From NCBI RefSeq assembly GCF_900105515.1, contig NZ_FNSY01000001.1:4030001-4094000 (forward strand): 64,000 nt of DNA. The letters run 5' to 3'. A program made the translations under genes and the position numbers. Positions within the stretch are counted from its first letter, which is position 1. Every line of letters begins with the position of its first letter. Shown here one piece after another: positions 50,396-59,419 of the stretch. Below the pieces are notes generated by a model. That model did no database searches and was not told the DNA's origin. It worked only from the letters and a program-made list of their open reading frames with translations. The stretch comes from Streptomyces sp. 2131.1 (lineage in GTDB: Bacteria; Actinomycetota; Actinomycetes; Streptomycetales; Streptomycetaceae).

Positions 50396-51118
50396 TCAGG
50401 CCTCCGGGTCCGGGGCCTTCGTGTGCAGGATGGCTCTGGCCTGGTCGGCGGCTCGGGCTATTGATTCGGAGACGAAGTCCAGGTAGCGGGCCATGTTCTC
50501 CAGGCGGGTGCCCGCCGCCGTGTCCGCGCCCAGGACGGGGACGCCCTTGCGGGCGGTCTCGGCGAGCTGGGCCGTGGAGCGGGCGCTCGCCATCATCGAG
50601 TCGTGCATGAGGTCGTTGTCGACGACATAGCGTTCGCGGCGTCCCTCGCGCTCGCGGCGGACCATGCTCTGGGTCTCCAGGAACGCGACCGCCTTGGACA
50701 CGGAGGCCGGGCTGACCTTCAGGTGTGCGGAGAGTTCGCCGGCGGTGAGGCTGCCGGTGTCGCTGAGGGTCAGGGCCGCGAGGACCCTCGACATCATCAG
50801 GGGTGCGCCCGAGGCCGTCATGGCCGTCGTGAACAGCTCCTCGTACGCGCGCACCGCCTCGGCGTCCCGGCCGTGGGGCTGCGGGTCCGGGCGCGCGTCG
50901 CGGGGCGCGGGGTTCTTGCGACGGTGGGCGCGCTGCTCGGCGGTGCGGTGGGCGACGTCGGCGCGGTAGCCGGCGGGACCGCCGTTGCGCGTCACCTCGC
51001 GGGTGATGGTCGAGGTGGGGCGGTCCAGCTGCCTCGCGATCTCGGCGTAGGCCAGGCCGTCGGCCAGGCCCCGGGCGATCTGGCGGCGTTCCTGCTGGGT
51101 GAGCCTGCCTCCCGGCAT
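50396..51118 (-). CDS. Transcriptional regulator: IS30-type HTH fused to MarR/GbsR-like domain
   Basis: A 240-residue protein with two DNA-binding segments. Residues 1-45 (GGRLTQQERRQIARGLADGL and AEIARQLDRPTSTITREV) are an HTH_38-like motif as found in IS30-type transposases. Residues about 85-235 are a MarR/GbsR-like winged helix (LTAGELSAHLKVSPASVSKAV, MVRREREGRRERYVV). No transposase catalytic domain is present. It is divergent from the DUF4097-ABC operon, which is its probable target. Confidence 0.88.
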   Translation of the reverse strand: MPGGRLTQQERRQIARGLADGLAYAEIARQLDRPTSTITREVTRNGGPAGYRADVAHRTAEQRAHRRKNPAPRDARPDPQPHGRDAEAVRAYEELFTTAMTASGAPLMMSRVLAALTLSDTGSLTAGELSAHLKVSPASVSKAVAFLETQSMVRREREGRRERYVVDNDLMHDSMMASARSTAQLAETARKGVPVLGADTAAGTRLENMARYLDFVSESIARAADQARAILHTKAPDPEA

Positions 51119-51380
51119 CGCGTACTCCTTCGTGGCGCGGGTGCGGCCGTGCGGTGGCCGGTGCGCCGACTATAGCGTTCGCTGGCAGTTCATTGCAACG
51201 AATCGTGGCGCGGCTGTTGCGTTACCTTCGAGCTCATTGCTCCAACATCCCTGTTTTGACGTGCAATTACGCGATCTCGATGCAGCAAGTGTGTTGCCGA
51301 GATAGTGAATGCAACGTAGCGTTTCTCTCGTCGGAAAGAGCGAGCCACTCCGGTTCGCACCACCGCAGAAGGAGCGCACC
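51119..51380. promoter_or_regulatory. 262-bp divergent promoter region with TGCAACG elements
   Basis: TTGCAACG (51193-51200), GTTGCG in the opposite sense (51217-51222) and ATGCAACG (51309-51316) recur in this AT-richer gap between the regulator gene and the DUF4097-drrAB-like operon. These may be operator half-sites. No gene was found here. Confidence 0.4.
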
Positions 51381-52049
51381 ATGCCGAAGTTCGACACCCC
51401 CGCCGCCGTCACCGCCCGCGTCGACATCCCCGCAGGCATCATCCGGTTCATCGCCGCCGACCGCGCCGACACCGTCGTCGAGGTCCTGCCCGCCGACCCC
51501 GCCAAGAGCCGCGACGCCAAGGCCGCCGAGCGCACCGAGGTCACCTGCGCCGACGGCGTCCTGGACATCCGGACCGCCAAGGGCGCGAAGAGCCGCCTCC
51601 TCGGCGACTCCGGGTCCGTCGAGATCACCGTCCAGCTGCCCGCCGGGTCGCACGTCGAGGCGAAGGCCGGCGCCGCCGAGTTCCGGGGCGTCGGACGCCT
51701 CGGGGACGTCGTGTTCGAGGGCGGCTACCGCTCGGTCAAGGTGGACGAGGCCGCGAGCGCCCGGATCGCCGCTCACGACGGCGCCGTCATCGTCCGCCGC
51801 CTCACCGGGCCCGGCGACCTCAGCACCCAGCGCGGCGACGTGACCGTCGAGGAGGCCGCCCGCGGCGAGCTCACCCTCAGCACCCAGCTGGGCGACATCA
51901 GGGTCGGCGCGGCGCGCGGCGTCCCGGCCGTGCTCGACGCGGGCACCGTCCTCGGCCGCATCGACAACGCCCTGACGAACGACGGCGCGCCCGTCCTGAC
52001 CATCCGGGCGACCACCACCAAGGGCGACATCACCGCCCGCAGCCTCTGA
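51381..52049 (+). CDS. DUF4097 family beta-strand repeat protein
   Basis: A 222-residue protein built from short beta repeats, with the family's closing pattern GDLSTQRGDVTVEEAARGEL, TQLGDIRVG, and ATTTKGDITARSL. It lacks a signal peptide and is probably cytoplasmic. ATG 51381 follows GAAGGAG. It is first in an operon with an ABC exporter, a frequent actinomycete pairing of unknown purpose. Confidence 0.88.
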   Translation: MPKFDTPAAVTARVDIPAGIIRFIAADRADTVVEVLPADPAKSRDAKAAERTEVTCADGVLDIRTAKGAKSRLLGDSGSVEITVQLPAGSHVEAKAGAAEFRGVGRLGDVVFEGGYRSVKVDEAASARIAAHDGAVIVRRLTGPGDLSTQRGDVTVEEAARGELTLSTQLGDIRVGAARGVPAVLDAGTVLGRIDNALTNDGAPVLTIRATTTKGDITARSL

Positions 52050-52088
52050 CACCTCCCCCCCACCTCGTACAAGCAGAAGGAGCCCACC

Positions 52089-53075
52089 ATGACGAACCCG
52101 GCCATCGCGGCGAACGGACTGCGCAAGGCGTACGGCGAGAAGACCGTGCTCGACGGGATCGACCTCAGCATCCCGGCCGGAACGGTGTTCGCATTGCTCG
52201 GCCCGAACGGCGCCGGCAAGACGACCGCCGTCAAGATCCTCTCCACGCTGATCCCACCCGGACAAGGGTCCGGCGCGATCAGCGTCGGGGGCCACGACCT
52301 GGCCACCGACGCGCAGGCGGTGCGCGCCGCCATCGGTGTCACCGGGCAGTTCTCCGCCGTCGACGGCCTCATCACCGGCGAGGAGAACATGCTCCTGATG
52401 GCGGACCTGCACCACCTGTCCAAGGCGGAGGGCCGCCGGGTCGCGGCGGACCTCCTGGAGCGGTTCGACCTCACCGAAGCGGCGAAGAAGCCCGCCTCCA
52501 CCTACTCCGGCGGCATGAAGCGCCGCCTCGACATCGCGATGACCCTCGTCGGCGGCCCCAGGATCATCTTCCTGGACGAGCCGACCACCGGTCTCGACCC
52601 GCGCTCCCGGCACAGCATGTGGCAGATGATCCGGGGCCTGGTCGCGGACGGCGTGACCGTCTTCCTCACCACCCAGTACCTGGAGGAGGCCGACGAACTC
52701 GCCGACCGCATCGCCGTCCTGCACCACGGGAAGATCGCCGCCGAGGGCACCGCCGACGAGCTCAAGCGGATCGTCCCCGGCGGGCACGTCCGCCTCCGCT
52801 TCACCGACCCGACCGCCTACCGTGCGGCTGCCGCCGCGCTCGGCGACGAGACCGTCCGGGACGACGAGGTGCTGGCCCTGCAACTCCCCAGCGACGGCAC
52901 CCAGCGCGACCTGCGCGCGGTCCTCGACCGGCTGGACGCCGCCGGCATCGAGGCCGACGAGCTCACCGTCCACACCCCCGACCTCGACGACGTCTTCTTC
53001 GCCCTGACGGAGACCGAAGCCGCCACCGACACCGCCGCCGGCATCCCCGCCCCGAGCAAGGAGACCGTCCGATGA
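52089..53075 (+). CDS. ABC transporter ATPase, DrrA family
   Basis: A 328-residue ATPase: Walker A GPNGAGKTTAVK (about 38-49), signature YSGGMKRRLDIA, Walker B IIFLDEPTTGLDPRS, and a C-terminal domain with HTPDLDDVFFALT that marks the daunorubicin-resistance DrrA group. It powers export of a drug or lipid-like compound through the permease encoded next. Coupled to it by an ATGA overlap. Confidence 0.93.
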   Translation: MTNPAIAANGLRKAYGEKTVLDGIDLSIPAGTVFALLGPNGAGKTTAVKILSTLIPPGQGSGAISVGGHDLATDAQAVRAAIGVTGQFSAVDGLITGEENMLLMADLHHLSKAEGRRVAADLLERFDLTEAAKKPASTYSGGMKRRLDIAMTLVGGPRIIFLDEPTTGLDPRSRHSMWQMIRGLVADGVTVFLTTQYLEEADELADRIAVLHHGKIAAEGTADELKRIVPGGHVRLRFTDPTAYRAAAAALGDETVRDDEVLALQLPSDGTQRDLRAVLDRLDAAGIEADELTVHTPDLDDVFFALTETEAATDTAAGIPAPSKETVR

Positions 53076-53848
53076 GCACCCTCTCCCTCGCCGTCCGCGA
53101 CTCGGCCACCATGCTGCGCCGCAACCTGCTGCACGCCCGCCGCTACCCGTCGCTCACCCTGAACGTGCTGCTCACCCCGGTGATGATGCTCCTGCTGTTC
53201 GTCTACATCTTCGGCGACACCATGAGCGGTGGCGCGGGCCGCGACGCGTACATCGCGTACATCGTGCCGGGCATCCTGCTCATGACCATCGGCTCGACCA
53301 CCGTCGGCACCGCGGTCTCGATCTGCACCGACATGAGCGAGGGCATCATCGCCCGGTTCCGCACCATGGCCATCCACCGCGGCTCCATCCTCTTCGGCCA
53401 CGTCGTGGGCAGCCTCCTGCAGACCCTCATGAGCGTGGTGTTCGTCGGGGCCATCGGGGTGGCCATGGGCTTCCGCTCCACCGACGCCACGGTCCTGGAG
53501 TGGTTCGCCGCCTTCGGTCTCCTGGCCCTCTTCACCCTGGCGTTCACCTGGATCGCCCTGGGCATGGGGCTGGGCAGCCCGAACGCCGAGGCCGCGGGCA
53601 ACAGCGCGATGCCGCTGATCCTGCTGCCGCTCATCTCCAGCGCGTTCGTCCCGCTGGGCTCGATGCCCGGCTGGTTCCGGCCGATCGCCGAGTACCAGCC
53701 GTTCACCCCGGCCATCGAGACCCTGCGCGGGCTGCTGCTCGGCACGGAGATCGGCCACAACGGGTGGCTCGCGGTGGCCTGGTGCGTCGGCCTGACCGTC
53801 CTCGGGTACTTCTGGTCCAGGTCGCAGTTCGACCGCGAACCGAAGTAG
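53072..53848 (+). CDS. ABC-2 type permease, DrrB family
   Basis: A 258-residue permease with six spans (LTPVMMLLLFVYIFGDTM, IVPGILLMTIGSTTVGTAV and others) and the conserved ABC-2 segment LILLPLISSAFVPLGSMP. It forms an exporter with the upstream ATPase. The operon ends in a strong terminator. Confidence 0.92.
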   Translation: MSTLSLAVRDSATMLRRNLLHARRYPSLTLNVLLTPVMMLLLFVYIFGDTMSGGAGRDAYIAYIVPGILLMTIGSTTVGTAVSICTDMSEGIIARFRTMAIHRGSILFGHVVGSLLQTLMSVVFVGAIGVAMGFRSTDATVLEWFAAFGLLALFTLAFTWIALGMGLGSPNAEAAGNSAMPLILLPLISSAFVPLGSMPGWFRPIAEYQPFTPAIETLRGLLLGTEIGHNGWLAVAWCVGLTVLGYFWSRSQFDREPK

Positions 53849-53857
53849 TCACTCCCT

Positions 53858-53889
53858 CGGCCGGCCGGGGTTCTCACCCCGGCCGGCCG
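53858..53889 (+). terminator. 13-bp stem terminator after the DrrAB-like operon
   Basis: CGGCCGGCCGGGG (53858-53870) pairs perfectly with CCCCGGCCGGCCG (53877-53889) across TTCTCA. Confidence 0.88.
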
Positions 53890-54115
53890 ACACGTGCGTC
53901 CAGGCGGGCCAGCACCTTGCGGCCCGCCCTTCGCACGCCCACCGGCACCAGGGCCGCTTGCGCAGTGCGGTGCCGCAAGCGGCGGTGCGGGTGGTGAGGG
54001 ACATGCTGACTTCTCGCGTGAGGGTGCGGCCGGGCGCCGGGATCACCCCGCAGAGGAGCCGGGACGCGGAATCGTTCCCGCGCCGCACGGGCCTCATTTA
54101 CCTCGCCTTCAAGCA

Positions 54116-54178
54116 TCTTGACATCAAGAGAATGCCGGGGCAGGCTTCCGCGGGTCGGTAGGTCTCTTGATGTCGAGA
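54116..54178. promoter_or_regulatory. Two inverted MarR-type operators before the MFS gene
   Basis: TCTTGACATCAAGA (54116-54129) and TCTTGATGTCGAGA (54165-54178) lie within the 305-bp gap 53890-54194 that otherwise holds no convincing gene. On opposite strands the two extended sites share 16 of 17 bases (ATCTYGACATCAAGAGA). This form is typical of MarR-family operators, and the pair brackets the probable promoter of the MFS gene. No MarR gene is adjacent. Confidence 0.6.
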
Positions 54179-54194
54179 TACTTGGAGGTACGGG

Positions 54195-55472
54195 GTGGGG
54201 CGCGTCCGGGAACAGGCTGGTCTGCTCGCCCAGTTGCGCAACCCGCCGGGCGGCAGGGACGCCCGGATCATGCTGCGCGCCCTGGCCGTCGACCGCACCG
54301 GCACCGGTCTGTGGGCGGCCTCCTCGGTCCTCTACCTCACCTTCGTCACCCACCTCGGCGCCCAGCAGATCGGCGTCCTCCTCGGCACGGCCGGTGTCGC
54401 CGGCATCGCGGGCTCACCCCTCGCCGGACGCCTCGCCTGCCGCTTCCCGGTGCGCCCGCTGCTGATCGGGTGCCACCTGCTGCGCCTGGTCACGCTGACG
54501 CTTGTGCTGCTCTGTACGCGGTTCGACGCGCTGCTCGTCGTGGTCGCCGTGACCTACCTCGGGGACAGGGCGGCCAAGACCCTGGAGATGCTCTTCGCCA
54601 CCCGCGCGGCCGGCGAACGCCGGGCCGCCTACCAGGCGTTGTCCCGCAGCGCCGCCAACGCGGGCTACGGCCTCGGCGCGGGCCTCGCCGCGATCGGCCT
54701 GGCGGTCGGCACGGCGGACGCCTACCGCGCGCTGATCCTCGGCAACGCGCTCTCCTTCCTCGTCGCCGCCGTACTCGTGTGGCGTACGGAGGAGGCGGGC
54801 GGCCGGGCGGTGTCCACCGGGTCCGCCGGGGGGCCGCTACGCGCCAAGGGGCCCTGGAGGGACCGGGGTTACCTGCGCTTCGTGCTCCTCGACATCTCCA
54901 TGAACCTCGACGACTCGGTGCTCGGCGTCGGCCTCCCGCTGTGGCTCGTCGACCGCACCTCCGCCCCGCACGCCCTCGTCCCGGCCTTCCTGGTCATCAA
55001 CACCGTGCTCGTCGTCCTGCTCCAACTCGCCGTCTCCCGAAGGGCGGACGGCCCACGGGGCGCGGTGCGGGCGGTGGCGCTGTACGGGGTCCTGATGTTC
55101 GTCACCTGCGCCCTGCTGGCCGGCGCGAGCGGCTGCGGCACCTGGACGGCGGCCGCAGTCCTGCTCGCGGCGGCGGTCCTGGTCACTATGGCGGAACTCA
55201 TGCGCTCGGTCAGCTCCTGGGAACTGGCCGTCCTGCTGGCCCCGCCGGACGAGCGCGCCGCCTACCTCGGTGTGGCCGGCATGTCCCAGTCCATCCAGAA
55301 GTCCGCAGGCCCGCCGCTGCTCACGAGCGTCGTGATGGCGGCCGGTCCGGCGGGCTGGCTGGCGCTCGGGGCGGCGGTGGCGGTGCTCGCGGTGACCCAG
55401 CAGCGCGGCTGTGCGAGGCGGCTGGAGTCGTTGGAGGTCTCCGGGGCCGAGCGCCAGCCCGCGCGCCAGTAA
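54195..55472 (+). CDS. MFS transporter
   Basis: A 425-residue transporter with about twelve spans, resembling MefA/enterobactin-exporter-like MFS proteins (LRALAVDRTGTGLWAASSVLY, GVLLGTAGVAGIAGSPLAGRL, AAYQALSRSAANAGYGLGAG). GTG start with TTGGAGG upstream. Substrate unknown. Control by a MarR-type repressor acting at the two upstream palindromes is inferred. Confidence 0.88.
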   Translation: MGRVREQAGLLAQLRNPPGGRDARIMLRALAVDRTGTGLWAASSVLYLTFVTHLGAQQIGVLLGTAGVAGIAGSPLAGRLACRFPVRPLLIGCHLLRLVTLTLVLLCTRFDALLVVVAVTYLGDRAAKTLEMLFATRAAGERRAAYQALSRSAANAGYGLGAGLAAIGLAVGTADAYRALILGNALSFLVAAVLVWRTEEAGGRAVSTGSAGGPLRAKGPWRDRGYLRFVLLDISMNLDDSVLGVGLPLWLVDRTSAPHALVPAFLVINTVLVVLLQLAVSRRADGPRGAVRAVALYGVLMFVTCALLAGASGCGTWTAAAVLLAAAVLVTMAELMRSVSSWELAVLLAPPDERAAYLGVAGMSQSIQKSAGPPLLTSVVMAAGPAGWLALGAAVAVLAVTQQRGCARRLESLEVSGAERQPARQ

Positions 55473-55666
55473 CCGGGCGCGTGCACCAGCTCCCCGGGGA
55501 CGGCCGGGCAGCGAGGAGCCGGTGCCCCGGAACGTGGCGTCGATGGTGTCGCCCGGGCGCGCCCCGCCGCGAGCGGTGTACGAGGTCGGGGAGGCCGGAG
55601 ACGCCCCTTCGCGCCCCCGACCGCATACGTTGGAGCGCCACGGGACTACGACGGAGGTGCCTTCGT

Positions 55667-56497
55667 ATGCGGATCGCGACCACGATCTTCCTCACCGACG
55701 AGACCATCACCCCGGTGCGGCTGGCGCACCAGCTCGAACAGCGCGGGTTCGCCGGGCTCTACCTGCCCGAGCACACCCACATTCCGGTGAGCAGGGACAC
55801 CCCCTACCCGGCGGGCGGCGAGCTGCCCCGCGAGTACGGCCGCACCCTGGACCCGTTCGTCGCCCTCGCGCAGGCAGCGGCGGTGACCGAGCGGCTGGCC
55901 CTGGGCACCGGGATCACCCTGATCGCCCAGCACGACCCGATCGACCTGGCCAAGCAGATCGCCACCCTCGACCACCTCTCCGCCGGCCGCTTCACCCTGG
56001 GCGTCGGCTACGGCTGGAACGTAGAGGAGGCGGCGGACCACGGCGTCGAGTGGTCGACCCGCCGCAGCCTGGGCCGCGAACGCCTGGCGCTGATGCGGGC
56101 GCTGTGGGCGGCGGAACCCACGGCGTACGAGGGCGAGTTCGGCTCGGTCCGCGCCAGCCACGCGTACCCGAAGCCGCACCGCCCGCAGGGCCCCCGCACC
56201 CTCATCGGCGGCGCGGCGGGCCCCAAGCTGTTCGAGCGCATCGCGGAGTCGGCGGACGGCTGGCTGCCCATCGGAGGCCGGGGCCTCACGGAGTCCGTCC
56301 CCCGCCTCCGCACCGCCTGGGAGGAGGCCGGCCGCGACCCGAAGGACCTCCACGTCGTCCCGTACGCGGTCGTCCCGGCCCCGGGGAAGCTGGCCCACTA
56401 CGCGGACCTGGGCATCGAGGAGGTCGTCCTCCAGCTGCCTCCGGCCCCGGAACCGGAGGTGCTGCGGACGCTGGACGCGTACGCGGCGTACCTGTAG
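55667..56497 (+). CDS. LLM-class F420-dependent oxidoreductase
   Basis: A 276-residue luciferase-like TIM barrel. Marks are FAGLYLPEHTHIPVS, LGTGITLIAQHDPIDLAKQIATLDHLS and FTLGVGYGWNVEE, common in F420-dependent enzymes of this group (TIGR03619-like). It probably transfers hydride between F420 and an unknown substrate. ATG 55667 has GGAGG upstream. Confidence 0.9.
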   Translation: MRIATTIFLTDETITPVRLAHQLEQRGFAGLYLPEHTHIPVSRDTPYPAGGELPREYGRTLDPFVALAQAAAVTERLALGTGITLIAQHDPIDLAKQIATLDHLSAGRFTLGVGYGWNVEEAADHGVEWSTRRSLGRERLALMRALWAAEPTAYEGEFGSVRASHAYPKPHRPQGPRTLIGGAAGPKLFERIAESADGWLPIGGRGLTESVPRLRTAWEEAGRDPKDLHVVPYAVVPAPGKLAHYADLGIEEVVLQLPPAPEPEVLRTLDAYAAYL

Positions 56498-56563
56498 GGA
56501 CCGGCTGTCCGACCCCGCTGTTACGTTGCGGCCAGGATCGGGACCGACCCCCGGGAGGGGCAC

Positions 56564-57169
56564 ATGGACGGCACGTACGGCGAGCGGCTCGCCGAGTTCT
56601 CGCGGGAGCGGCTGGACGGCCGCCCGGTCCCCGACGACCTGCGCGCGCTGCTGATCGCGCAGTGGGAGGGCCGCGACGACTTCGCCCGCCTGCTCGGCCT
56701 GGAGTTCTTCGAGGCGGGCGAACTCCACCCGTTCCTGGACACCGACTACCTGAGCGCGGAGGAGCTCGCCGACCCGGAGATGCGGGCCGTCAACGCCGGG
56801 GCCGCGCGGATGGCGGCGCACGTGAAGCTCGTCGCCAAGGGCGGCAAGGGCTGGGTCGGCTACTGGCTCCACCCGGACGAGCCCACGGCCCCGGCCTGGC
56901 GCCTCATCGAGCTGGACACCGAATTCACCCTCTGGCACGCCTCCGGCTCCACCCTGTCCGAGGGCGCCGCAGCCGAACAGGCCGGCTACCAGGACGAACC
57001 CGACGAGCGCCTCGCGTACGCACAGCTGGCCGCCGAGCTGGCCGCGCTGGGACTGCCGCTGAGCACGGCGGACTTCGACGCGCTGGACGACTCCGAGTAC
57101 GCCGTGGACCCGGAGAAACTGATGGAGACCCTGATCGAGGAGGAGCGCGCGAAGCTCGGGCTGGGGTGA
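56564..57169 (+). CDS. Hypothetical protein (SUKH-like)
   Basis: A 201-residue acidic protein without signal peptide or spans. Its middle (about 95-140, GKGWVGYWLHPDEP, RLIELDTEFTLWHASG) recalls SMI1/KNR4 (SUKH) proteins, a fold often found in toxin immunity. The match is weak and no toxin gene is adjacent. GGGAGGGG precedes the ATG. Confidence 0.65.
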   Translation: MDGTYGERLAEFSRERLDGRPVPDDLRALLIAQWEGRDDFARLLGLEFFEAGELHPFLDTDYLSAEELADPEMRAVNAGAARMAAHVKLVAKGGKGWVGYWLHPDEPTAPAWRLIELDTEFTLWHASGSTLSEGAAAEQAGYQDEPDERLAYAQLAAELAALGLPLSTADFDALDDSEYAVDPEKLMETLIEEERAKLGLG

Positions 57170-57180
57170 GGGGGCGCCGG

Positions 57181-58659
57181 TTACGGCACCAGCGCGTTCA
57201 TCGTTGCGAGCGGCAGGGACGGGTTCCCGGCGGCCCTAGGGGCCAGTTCTGCGTCGTCGAGCAGCGCGGTGAGCCGGGCCAGGGGGAGCCGGGGGTGCCG
57301 GGCCGCGTCGGCGCGGACCAGCGGGTCGGGGTCGCGGGTGAGCCGGTCCACCGTCTCCGGGGCGAGCCGGGGATCGAGCGGGGCGAGGCGGCGGACGGCC
57401 GGGTCCTCGTCGTCCGCGAAGCGGGCGAGCCCTGTCCGGGGGAAGCCGGGGCGGCGTGTGAGGTGCCATCGGTGGGGTCCGGTGTACTCCAGGAAGCTGC
57501 GGAGCAACAGCGCGGCCGGCGCGTCCGGGTGGTTCTGGCTCAGCAGCACGCGCACGCCGAGGTCCGGGTCGTCAGCCAGCTCCGCCACCAGCTCGGCCGG
57601 TAGCCCGGGGTCCCGCGCCGCCCGCCGCCGCAGACAGGGGTGCCCGGACCGCGAGTCCCGGCGCAGTTGTTCGGGGTCCGGGTCCGCATCTGGAAGCCAG
57701 CAGTGTCCGCAGTCCTCGTGCTCGGGCACCTCGTAGTCGATCGCGGCGCGTTCCGCCTCGGTCAGCGCCGGGTGGACGGAGAGGGCCAGGCGTACGCCCG
57801 GATCGGAGTCCACCGCGAGGGCGCGGCGCAGGGCGGGGGCGAGATCGGGGCGCTCGGCGACCCGTATCCGTACCTTCGGGTCGGCGTGCCCTGCGAGGAC
57901 GGCGACGAACTCGGCCGGTGTGCTGGTGTTGCCCGCCACCGCCCATGCGCCGTCCGTCTCCAGGGCGGCTGCCGTGACGTCGGGGGCGAGGGCGCCGTAC
58001 ATCAGCAGGCTCAACCGCGTGTGGCAGGGGTGCTCGGGCAGGTCCTCCCGCACGGCGTCCGGGTCCCGGCGCCGCTCGTGGAGCCGGTCGGTGCGGGCCG
58101 CCGCCTCACTGACACCCGGAACCGGGTCGGCCAGCAGGGCGGCCCGCGCCCGGGGCCCCAGTGAATGCCAGTGCAGCAGAGCCCCCATCCTTCGTACACC
58201 GGCCACGGGATGGGTTGCCATGGTGCGCCGGAACGCCGAGGACATCTGCCGCAGCAGCCCGGTCCCGAGCAGTTCGGCGTCGTACGTCTCGATGATCCGC
58301 ACCACGGTCCGGTCCGGAAGCAGCCGTGCCGGGCAACCGTCCTCGTCCGGCTTGGGCCCGTCGGCCAGATGCGCCCGCACGAACCACTCGGGGTCGTCCA
58401 CCAGCCGGGCCCGCTGCTCCGGTTCGGCGTGCGGGCTGCGGGCGAGGAAACTCCGCGTGTACCGGTCCGGGTGCGCGACCACCGCGGCCACCACGGCATC
58501 GGGCAGCACCCGGTCCCGGCACAGCACCATCCGTACGGCCGCCGACTCACCCGCGAGCAGGCGCAGCAGGATGTCGTCGGGGGCGGCCGGGTTGAGCGCG
58601 AGGCCGCCGAGCCGGCGCTCGGCGGGCGTGGCGGACCGTGCGATGTCGTCGGGAGTCAC
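57181..58659 (-). CDS. Leucine-rich-repeat-variant (LRV) protein
   Basis: A 492-residue helical repeat protein. Units of about 24 residues repeat a theme such as LARDPDPxVRxAVAxHP (AADPVPGVSEAAA, AVDSDPGVRLALSVHP, RDPDPLVRADAARHP). Around residue 325-355 a cysteine cluster interrupts (EDCGHCWLP, then HPCLRRRAA). LRV proteins are binding scaffolds, and one classical member carries an Fe-S cluster; three cysteines here could be structural or metal-binding. GTG 58659 removes an Arg/Trp-rich extension. Confidence 0.82.
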   Translation of the reverse strand: MTPDDIARSATPAERRLGGLALNPAAPDDILLRLLAGESAAVRMVLCRDRVLPDAVVAAVVAHPDRYTRSFLARSPHAEPEQRARLVDDPEWFVRAHLADGPKPDEDGCPARLLPDRTVVRIIETYDAELLGTGLLRQMSSAFRRTMATHPVAGVRRMGALLHWHSLGPRARAALLADPVPGVSEAAARTDRLHERRRDPDAVREDLPEHPCHTRLSLLMYGALAPDVTAAALETDGAWAVAGNTSTPAEFVAVLAGHADPKVRIRVAERPDLAPALRRALAVDSDPGVRLALSVHPALTEAERAAIDYEVPEHEDCGHCWLPDADPDPEQLRRDSRSGHPCLRRRAARDPGLPAELVAELADDPDLGVRVLLSQNHPDAPAALLLRSFLEYTGPHRWHLTRRPGFPRTGLARFADDEDPAVRRLAPLDPRLAPETVDRLTRDPDPLVRADAARHPRLPLARLTALLDDAELAPRAAGNPSLPLATMNALVP

Positions 58660-58693
58660 GGCGGGATGATGCCATGTACGCGGTTTCTCCGGG

Positions 58694-59419
58694 TCAGGCC
58701 CGTCGCGCCACGAAGACGTACTCCCGCCCCGGCCGGTCCGGGGCCTCGCGGACGTCCTCCACGACGTATCCCGCCGCCGCCAAGTCCGCCTCGACCTCCT
58801 CCCGTTCACGGAAGCGCAGCGTCGAGTCCGAGGTCAGCACCTGGCCGTCCGCCGCGAACCGGTAGGTCCAGCGGAAGGTCACCAGGGGCCCGGCCACCTC
58901 GGTCACGTCGACCCAGGTCTCGACGGCGCCGGTCCCGGGCACCTCGGTCACGCTGCGGGACTCCTCCCGGGTCCACTCCTCCCAGGCCCGCCGCGCCGGC
59001 ACCCGCGTCTCGAACACCAGCCGCCCGCCGGGCCGCAGCGCCTCATGGGCCCCCCGCAGGGTCGCCCGCCAGGCGCCGGGGTCCACGATGGCCTGCGCGA
59101 CGTTCGCGGTCATCGTCGCGAGGTCGACGCGCAACGGCGGAAGGCCCGTGGCGTCACCGCAGATCCAACGGACGCGCTCACCGCCCGGCTTGGCCCGGGC
59201 GACATCGAGGGATGCCCGCGCGGGCTCGACCCCGACGACCTCCTTCCCGCGATCCGCCAGCATCAGGGCGAAGACCCCGGTCCCGCAGCCGATGTCCAGG
59301 ACGCGCTGCGCCCCGAACTCCTCCGCCATCCCGAGGTAGGCGTCGAGGTCGCTGCGGTCGGGGTCGAGGGGGTCGTAGAGCGCGGCGAGGCGCGGGTGTG
59401 CGAAGGCGTCGTCGGTCAT
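58694..59419 (-). CDS. Class I SAM-dependent methyltransferase
   Basis: A 241-residue methyltransferase. Motif I is VLDIGCGTGVFALMLA (about 40-55), then EVVGVEPA and LRPGGRLVFETR. The N-terminus YDPLDPDRSDLDAYLGMAEEFG resembles small-molecule methyltransferases. Substrate unknown. It is upstream of the LRV gene on the same strand. Confidence 0.9.
   Translation of the reverse strand: MTDDAFAHPRLAALYDPLDPDRSDLDAYLGMAEEFGAQRVLDIGCGTGVFALMLADRGKEVVGVEPARASLDVARAKPGGERVRWICGDATGLPPLRVDLATMTANVAQAIVDPGAWRATLRGAHEALRPGGRLVFETRVPARRAWEEWTREESRSVTEVPGTGAVETWVDVTEVAGPLVTFRWTYRFAADGQVLTSDSTLRFREREEVEADLAAAGYVVEDVREAPDRPGREYVFVARRA

Noticed and set aside
51381..53848. Antibiotic biosynthetic cluster suggested by the DrrA/DrrB-type exporter
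   Set aside because: No PKS, NRPS, glycosyltransferase or other biosynthetic gene is in the window, and such exporters are common outside clusters.
53849..54004. Small leftward ORF (51 codons) starting MSLTTRTAACG in the gap before the MFS gene
   Set aside because: It runs into the DrrAB terminator and its composition is Arg/Trp/Cys-rich. A more protein-like frame alongside lacks a start codon. Either a noise ORF or a broken micro-gene; not supported enough to annotate.
56564..57169. Immunity protein of a contact-dependent toxin
   Set aside because: The SUKH resemblance is weak and no toxin or secretion gene lies beside it.
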